A stretch of 64,000 nt of DNA from Gelatoporia subvermispora B. Taxonomy: Eukaryota > Basidiomycota > Agaricomycetes > Polyporales > Gelatoporiaceae. Positions 57,620-64,000 of the stretch are shown piece after piece (position 1 is the first letter of the stretch; each line of letters begins with the position of its first letter). Where the stretch lies: NCBI GenBank assembly GCA_000320605.2, contig KB445800.1:255028-319027 (forward strand), read 5' to 3'. A model generated the notes under the pieces. It had not been told where the DNA came from and ran no database searches. It was given only the letters and a program-made list of their open reading frames with translations. The translations under genes and the position numbers were made by a program.

Positions 57620-60600
57620 TTACTTGTACCCAGCCAGCCTATTTCTGGCAATTCTCTCCGACCCGTCTGCTGTGTCATAGCGAGACGCCCCGGCCCGCGC
57701 GCTGCTTGGTTTCTGAGGAGTTGCTTTGGCAGTCGTCTTGCCCTCCTCGAGAAACACAAGGCTACCCCTGCCTCCTGGCCGATGATCGTCCTCCCGTACT
57801 TGCCCCTTCGGGACAAGCTGGGTAGTTGAGCGTGACGCGCCTCGCACAGGACCATGTCGTCCGTCTGGTGTCATCGTGGTCTTTCTACGTGTTGGCAATG
57901 CACGTTCCTGCATATGAAAGTGAAGAGGTCAATTACCGCCGAACCAGGAGAAAGGTCGGGAATGAAACAAACCGGACGGCTCTTTCGCGCACTGGGCCCT
58001 TGGCTTGCCCACTTCTCCCACCACCCGCTCGCCACCCGCTCGTTCCGCGCAGCCATGGCTTCCGTGCCTTCGTCCTCCTCAAAATCCTCCAGGTCCTCCA
58101 AAACATCCTCCGCGGTCGTGACAGTCGCATCGCGAATAACAACTTGATTTGTTCCAAATTCAGCCGAGACATCCGGAGTAATTACTCCCGCGGAAGAAGG
58201 GGCACTTGCGTCTGAACACTGGGACGTATCAGAACCACCCGCCTCACTAGTCAATTCGTCCCACTCCCACTCCCCCAAGGTCTCCCGGAGGTCCGGACCC
58301 AGGGGACGGTCCTCTACTGCATTAGAGCCATGCTCCAGCGGTGTAGATACGACGCGGCTTAAGCCTCTGCCGACTCCAACAGCCTCCAAGCTTCGACGCT
58401 CAGGTAATCCACGTAAAAGCGGGCCCGCCTTGGATTTAGGTAGGGGCGGGCTCGAGAGGACGTCTGCATCAAAGTCGTCGTCGTTATTTACCCCGGGTCT
58501 GGGCGGTGAGGAGACGTCCGGGGTATCCCACCGTGTCATCGAAGGCGATGGGGAGACGTAGCCATCTTCCTGTTGAACAGGGTCCGGCACTTCCATGGGA
58601 ATGTCATTGTTCTCATCCGCGCACGAGATATTCTCCTTCCCGTCAGGCAGCGATAAGCGAGATGGGCCCGCAACAGGGCCGGCCACAGGCTTTGCGAGCG
58701 TCGGCCGCATGCCAGGTGATGACGGTGCAGTGCAGAAAAACTTCGAACGGGCAGACGTAGCTGGCTGGTCGGCGCGGCCCGGTTCCTCATGCTTCTTGCG
58801 TTTCGCAGCCAATTCTTGATCCATCACTTCGGCAAGCGTTCTTTTGCCACTCGACCGTCCAACCACCATCTTATCTTTCGTGAGAGTTTGGGCCATCGCC
58901 ATCTTGGGTAGGATGCTTCTCTGCGCACCGACCATCTCGAGTTTAGGAGCTTCAGAAATAGTACCGGGCGGAACAAACATCAAGCCCTGCGCTGACTCAG
59001 TTGAATGGTGATGGAGACGTACTCAAGAACGCCTTGATCCCAGCAGGGGGTTTCGCCGAGATTTTGCATTTACCCTTCGCACTCTCCTTTTCTGGACGGC
59101 TGACATTTGCGGCATTCAGAGATACGGTCCTCAACGCCCGGGGCACGTAATGTGGGTTGATATCTTCCATGGGTAGAAGGCTTATAGGGCACGCATCTCC
59201 CTCGGCGATCTGCTTTGCGAGAGTCGGCTCAAGGTTCCTACCAACAAAACGTCATGATTGAGTGTTGGGCAGACGCGACAGAACCATGATACACTCACGT
59301 TCCAACATACTCTTCTGTCTCGTTATTCAAAATCTCATGCGGCGGTACCTCGGTCAAATATACGAGCCTTTGCTGCGTTGGATCGTATACCCGTTGGTAG
59401 AGGAAGACCTTCTCCGCCATTCGGAACGCCTCCAGGTATTTGTGCGGCACCTTCTTCTTACCCTCGAGGTTGAGCGCACGCACAACGTTCTCTACCGTCT
59501 TGTGCTTGCGTAGCAGCGACCACGCGGTTTTCAGCCCTATGCCCGGGATGCTTGGCAGATAATCACATCCACTGAGGATCGCCATCGCGCGGAACTGCAC
59601 GTCAGACCAGCCCACGAGCGAGATGCCGCTCGACGAGCCGCTTGTGATCGACGCGAAGTCCGCACGTGAGACACGCGTGACCGTGCTCGCCGCGACGTCC
59701 AGTTTGAACAGCACCGTCTTGCAACCGAACACGAGCAAGTCAGAGTCCTCCGTGATGATGCCATCGACGACGCCGGTGCGCTCCAGGTAGGCTAATTGCG
59801 CATCCGCCTCGTACGGAGCGACGACGTAGGGCACGCACTCGGCCCGCAGTGCCTGTAAGATCGCGCGCATGGTGCGCGTTAGTTCCTATACGGGACCATA
59901 TGACAGAGGAAGGGTACCTTGATGAACTGATATGCCATCTGGGGGGTGACGTCGATGCACTTGACGTAGTACTCGCGCGCTTGGCTGTGCTTGCCTTGCG
60001 CTGCGAGGGCGTTTGCGCGCGCAATGTTTTCATCCCGGCGGGCCTTCCGCTCAGATTCTGTTCCCTTCTTGGCTGGAAGCGGTCCGCCGTCAAACACGAT
60101 GTAGGGCTCGATGTTGTAGTGCCTCAGGAGACGTACGCGATGCATCGCATAGTCGACATATCTGGAAGATAGCTGTCATCAGCACCAGTGCTTCCATACT
60201 TCGTAGTGACGACAACTACATTCGTGGGATAGAGCATAGTAATGAAATTGGATTAGCTTCAATTATGCCTCCAGGTGTCAATCGGCCACCACGTCACGCA
60301 AGGCCGATCTCGAGTCAGCCTGGAGGAGTAATCGAGCTGCCATACACGTGAATGCAAAGTGAAAGGTCTCTCTTGTCCCCCTTACACAGCCCCCCTGAAG
60401 TCTACAAATCACTTGACAGATGTGTCCATACAACCAGTTGGTGGGCGTGGGGATGAGTCAAAAGAAATGATGATAGATTGCTCGGGTGGGCATGTTTGCA
60501 GGGGCCGAGACATTCGCAGATTTGCCCCAGACTCGTCACCTCGACTCAGAGCAGGCAATTCTGACTCCACCCACAGAGTGCCGTACTGGAACAACCATTC

Positions 60601-61413
60601 CATGCGGCCACCCTCCCGCTTTGGACATTCGGCCGACAGTGTTTGGGTCCAGAACAATCACGTATATCACCGCAAATGGCAGCTCAATACGCAGTCGTTG
60701 TGGAAGACGCAGCCGCGTACATGAGATAGCACTCGTGAGACCGCTCTCTCTTTACCAGCTGGAACAACAGCCAGTGTAAATTTGTCATGGGAGACTGGCC
60801 TCTGCATGCTTTTGGAGGGGTCGAGACATCCTCATATTTGCCCCCAAAGCGTCACCTTGTTTCATGATACACGTTATATGCGGTTCTGGCAAGCTCCACG
60901 GCAATCGGTGCTCAGGGCCAGTGATAGTAAGGGCAGACAAAGAATTTGACCCGATGCACAGAACGTCGTGCAGAAACATCCGTTCTAACCGCGCCTCTGT
61001 CCGATCATCATATGGAGGAATCGTGTCCGAATTTGTAAACGGAAAGCCGATACCCCCAACTAGGCTCTCAGGACACTCGGCCGACAGCATCTGTTCCGAG
61101 ACTAAATATGCATCACAATCTCGGATGGCAGCTCAATATGCAACCGCTGCGGAGGATGCAGCTGCATATTGGGCATGTCACCCGTGAGAGCGCCCTCGGG
61201 CGTTGCTGATGACAACGCACAATCTCAAAGATGACTAGACTGGGCGACTCACTTATTGGTCCTCTTCCCTGTGGCTAACTCGTATGCGCAGCTGTACGTC
61301 CCTCTATGCAGCCAGACATAGGCGTCCACAGCGAGTGTTTGGCCGGCGAAGTCCGAGAGAGGTCTAGTTTCTTGGATATCCTTGAGCAGAGGCAGAAGTC
61401 CAGAGATTCCCAT
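57620..61413 (-). CDS. EXO1: Exonuclease 1 (Rad2/XPG family)
   Basis: The product starts MGISGLLPLLKDIQETRPLS and continues DFAGQTLAVDAYVWLHRGTY and ELATGKRTNK, the XPG N-domain. Intron 1 is 1091 bp (60162-61252). Exon 2 is YVDYAMHRVRLLRHYNIEPY, IVFDGGPLPAKK. The XPG-I domain has VPYVVAPYEADAQLAYLERT and GIITEDSDLLVFGCKTVL (metal-binding Glu/Asp residues present), followed by the helix-two-turn-helix LSGCDYLPSIPGIGLKTAW. The C-terminal half (from 58983 down) is disordered with acidic stretches (LEDLEDFEEDEGTE). A final exon joined in phase at KSRP|ERALPT continues SLVFLEEGKTTAKA to RNRLAGYK-stop at 57620. EXO1 is the 5'-3' exonuclease of mismatch repair and of DNA end resection. Confidence 0.93.
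60499..60750. repeat. Diverged direct repeat, unit A, inside EXO1 intron 1
   Basis: It shares with unit B a left block (GGGGCCGAGACATTCG to GTCACC) and a right block (GGACATTCGGCCGACAG through GGCAGCTCAATACGCA to CTCGTGAGACCGCTCTC). The two blocks are closer together here than in unit B. Confidence 0.7.
60814..61198. repeat. Diverged direct repeat, unit B, inside EXO1 intron 1
   Basis: This copy of unit A is longer in the middle. On the minus strand both units read a peptide of the form LSAECP ... GAN(L/M)RMSRPLQ, with several silent codon differences between copies, so part of the repeat may descend from coding sequence. Confidence 0.7.
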
Positions 61414-61503
61414 TGTTGTAGATCAAAAGAGATTAAAAAATTCAGAGCATTAGTACACAGAAGAACAGAGAAAATAGGCCAGGAGAGGAGAGGAGGAAGT
61501 TGA

Positions 61504-61615
61504 ACGCGTCGTTGGTGGCTGTCGCGCGTCCCGACGCAGCTGCCACATTTGGCGACCAAACAACGCGTCGCGTCGCGTACAAAGCCAACGCGTGACGTCA
61601 TGCATATGTCACGTG
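61504..61615. promoter_or_regulatory. MCB cluster plus CRE and E-box upstream of EXO1
   Basis: Exact ACGCGT boxes lie at 61504-61509, 61563-61568 and 61588-61593, a TGACGTCA at 61593-61600, and a CACGTG at 61610-61615, 90-200 bp upstream of the EXO1 ATG. In yeasts MBF (Mbp1/Swi6 type) binds ACGCGT to drive G1/S expression of replication and repair genes. The cluster therefore suggests cell-cycle control of EXO1. Confidence 0.65.
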
Positions 61616-61744
61616 CTGGCCCAAGACGAAGCCTGGAACTCCGATGTGAGGAGGTCAAATCCAGATGGATCAAGCAAGTGTATTCGTATTCCATAACTAC
61701 TGTACATCCAGAGTCCATCCGATAAAGTACAAGATGATACTTTG

Positions 61745-63120
61745 TTATGCAGCCACAGGGGCATTCTTCGCCCGCTCCTGCGCAAACGCCTCACGCGCCT
61801 TCCGCGAGTCCGCCTCCGGAACTAGAACAAGATCGCGCTTCAGCAGCTTGAATGAGCCACCTTCGGCAAACCCTCGCTTGCGAGCTTCGGAATCGTCCTT
61901 GACTTCTTCCAGACCCTGTGTCCCTGTCGTGAGCTTATCGCGTTCAGGATCACTGGCCAAGGATGCGTACCACAACCAGCGACTTCTTCACACCGAAGAC
62001 CGCGTCACTGCTCAGGTACTCATCACCTTCAGGGTAGAACGCGGTGACGAGCGTGTTGTAGCCGGGTGCCGAGATCATGAGGTGCAGGTGGTTCGGACGC
62101 ATGTTGTGACGATTCAGCTGCAGGAGCATTTCCCCCACCGGTCCCTAGCGGCCAACTTTTCAGGATATGTAGATAGGAGAAGAGCTGGATCACTTACATC
62201 TCCCGGGATCGGATATGCCACCGGTACCACAGCGCGGTACGCGAACTTGCCGTCCTTGTCCGACCGCAGACGTCCGCGGCATTCAGGATGGTCTCGGTTC
62301 TTGTACTGGTTATCGTAGAAGCCTGTAGGTCGTGTGCATGAGTGATCAGGGCACACATAACAGGAACTCGAACACTCACCCTTCGCATCCGTCTCCCAGG
62401 TCTCGATGACCGCGTCTGGAACAGGCGTGCCATCCGTGCTCAAGACCTGGCCCTCCACGTACATGTAATCACCCTTGCCCTCCGACGCGATAGATTCTCC
62501 ATTCGCAACTGGGAAAATCTGGTTCAACACCGGTGGCATGTCAACAGGTTGAGAGACAGAGCGTACCGTCAGGCGCGTCGTCGGTGAAGAAGGGTCCCAA
62601 GACACTGCTTTCGGTCGCTCCGTTCACCGGTGGGTTGTTGATCGCATCAACGAGTGCAGACACACCCAGCGTGTCAGAAAGGAGAATGAACTCCTGGCGG
62701 ACAGGCGTGCATATCTGGCCAACCCGAGTCAGGAACTGGATTGATGTCATCCATTCATCTGTGGTGAGGCTGCGTGGCGTCAGGTCGCCCGTTGCGGGGT
62801 AACATGATGCGGATGCAGTACCTTGTCTCCTTCACAAAGTCGTGTAGATGGGTGATAAGCGTCTTTGCAAGGAACCGGTGTCTCCTGAGAGGTCGTCAGT
62901 TCTCGTTCGCAAGCAAACTGGACCTCTGAAAGACGCACGGGTTCGGAGTGAGCTCGGTGAGCTTGAGCAGGTTGTCAGTGATGGTCTCCGGTGAATCCGG
63001 GTACTACACAACATCTCATGAACATGACCTGCTTGATAAATGCACTATCGAACATACCGGCAGGTCAAGCTGCGGAGGCGGGATGCCATTAGGCACGGCC
63101 TTATCGACTTCCTCAGCCAT
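61745..63120 (-). CDS. Intradiol dioxygenase, hydroxyquinol 1,2-dioxygenase type
   Basis: The product starts MAEEVDKAVPNGIPPPQLDL. Exons give DSPETITDNLLKLTELTPNP, LITHLHDFVKET, LTTDEWMTSIQFLTRVGQIC, VRQEFILLSDTLGVSALVDA, ATESSVLGPFFTDDAPD, ANGESIASEGKGDYMYVEGQ and VPDAVIETWETDAKG. The Fe(III) ligands are the Tyr in FYDNQY, the Tyr in VVPVAYPIPGDGPVGE, and the two His of RPNHLHLMI. The tail is RDLVLVPEADSRKAREAFAQ, ending NAPVAA. It should cleave hydroxyquinol (1,2,4-benzenetriol) to maleylacetate, a key step when white- and brown-rot fungi break down lignin aromatics; catechol is the alternative substrate. It is intron-rich and undamaged. Confidence 0.88.
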
Positions 63121-63201
63121 TGGGAACGCGCGGATTTGTCGGTTGGGATGTTAGTGGAGGCGAAAGCGAGAACAGCGAGATCTCGCTCTCTCCTGCAGAT
63201 G

Positions 63202-63210
63202 ATTTATATA
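63202..63210 (-). promoter_or_regulatory. TATA box of the dioxygenase gene
   Basis: The minus strand reads TATATAAAT, about 85 bp upstream of the ATG at 63120. Confidence 0.5.
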
Positions 63211-63971
63211 GAATCCTTGTCTGCACTCCAGATCCGAGAGGGCGAGAGTCTGAGCACCATATCAGGTGAAACGGGGCCCACCTGACACATCGTGGCGAAG
63301 CGTAGCGCGGACACTCTCCTCACCACCATTGCACTCCCGACGTTCTCGTCTCGAGATTCACCTTCAACGCTTAAATAGAATCCCCGACATCATGAGCACA
63401 CGATGGCGGACAGCTTCACGCGGTGCTCGGCGGTGCTTGCTCGACTGGTCGTCTGCATACGATCGCCTCGTTCGATGCTTCCGACAAACCCTGGGATTGA
63501 CTGGGAAACGACAGGGCACGACCGGCTGTGGCGCCAGCGAATGGTTGTCTTCCTATTCGGGCCTCAGCGCCTACGTATGTTTCGACGACCTCTTGTTTCT
63601 CTTTCGTTTGTCGTAGTTTCTGCTGCCCGAGTCCGATCCCCGATACGTCTTAGCGTATATAAGGACCTCTACTTGTACGGCTAAGACGGCACACTTGGAA
63701 TACTAGAACTACCACCTGTTCTATCCGAGTGATCTCCGACTTAAACCTCCCGTGTGTCGCCACCTGCCTTAACGAGCAGCGAGCGTCACATATTTTGAAC
63801 AGTTCAGCTCTCGTATTTCTGAGCTCTAGGCTCTCTAGCTTCTCTACACACCTCTAGGCAACGGCTGTATCTGGCAACTCGAGTCTGATCAACTCGTAGC
63901 ACCGAACACCGACCCGCCTCGACCTACCTCAAATCCGTCACTTATCTCACTCTTCAAGACTCAATCGTATT
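63211..63971. other. Divergent promoter region at the window end
   Basis: A strong TATATAAGG at 63656-63664 and a long CT-rich leader (about 63800-63965) precede an ATG at 63972 on the plus strand. Plus-strand frames at 63266-63684 have no motif and are probably non-coding. Confidence 0.45.
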
Positions 63972-64000
63972 ATGGCCACAGGATACAATCTGCGCTCGCC
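63972..64000 (+). CDS. Start of a gene cut by the window end
   Basis: ATGGCCACAGGATACAATC gives M-A-T-G-Y-N-L-R-S before the sequence stops. The good ATG context and the upstream TATA box plus pyrimidine leader suggest a highly expressed gene. The identity cannot be told. Confidence 0.35.

Noticed and set aside
1..64000. CRISPR arrays, rRNA operons, LTR retrotransposons
   Set aside because: No regular repeat-spacer pattern, rRNA-like sequence, reverse transcriptase motif or long terminal repeat was seen on either strand.

Overview
The window looks like nuclear DNA of an agaricomycete basidiomycete, probably a wood-decay fungus of the Polyporales type. Almost every recognisable gene is cut by many 50-70 bp GT-AG introns, the gene set is fungal (GPI-anchored Crh-type GH16, PIG-P, MSH6, EXO1, C2H2 regulators, P450), and F-box/LRR-like genes are expanded, as in mushroom genomes. 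I see no rRNA, tRNA, CRISPR array or prokaryotic signature. Exon joins below were worked out by eye, so internal splice sites are less certain than the gene calls.

Layout. 0-6 kb: an L-fuconate dehydratase gene, a truncated nitronate-monooxygenase-like remnant, and two tandem TENA/THI-4-like genes on the minus strand, each with a TATA box about 40-50 bp before the ATG. 7-13 kb: three tandem F-box/LRR-type paralogues on the minus strand, all disabled by frameshifts. 13.3-15.5 kb: a CFA20 (CFAP20/Bug22-like) gene and a C2H2 zinc-finger gene. 17.7-18.9 kb: an intronless epoxide hydrolase. 19.5-24.8 kb: MSH6. 25.4-29.3 kb: a second family of F-box-like genes, one dead copy followed by one apparently intact copy. 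29.9-31.9 kb: a cytochrome P450. 32.4-33.9 kb: two related MITE-like elements flanked by TA dinucleotides. 34.9-37.1 kb: a Crh-type GH16 cell-wall transglycosylase. 38.2-39.8 kb: an LRR-like protein. 40-47.6 kb: a very large helical-repeat protein. 48.3-53.9 kb: a triple-RRM protein, a degenerate RAD51-paralogue-like protein, 5-formyl-THF cyclo-ligase and PIG-P. 54.8-56.6 kb: a second C2H2 regulator. 57.6-61.4 kb: EXO1, whose 1.1 kb first intron carries a duplicated sequence. 61.7-63.1 kb: an intradiol (hydroxyquinol-type) dioxygenase. 63.97 kb: the first codons of one more gene.

Themes. Three DNA-repair genes (MSH6, EXO1 and a RAD51-like gene) share 42 kb. MSH6 and EXO1 act in the same mismatch-repair pathway. 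The EXO1 promoter holds three exact ACGCGT (MCB) boxes, a TGACGTCA and a CACGTG within 112 bp, which suggests G1/S control. L-fuconate dehydratase, the dioxygenase, epoxide hydrolase and P450 are catabolic or detoxifying enzymes and do not form an obvious cluster.

The most unusual structures are the decayed F-box cluster, the MITE pair, the repeat-bearing EXO1 intron with traces of a reading frame, the MCB cluster, and the RAD51-like protein with degraded Walker motifs. I did not find a clearly new multi-gene system.
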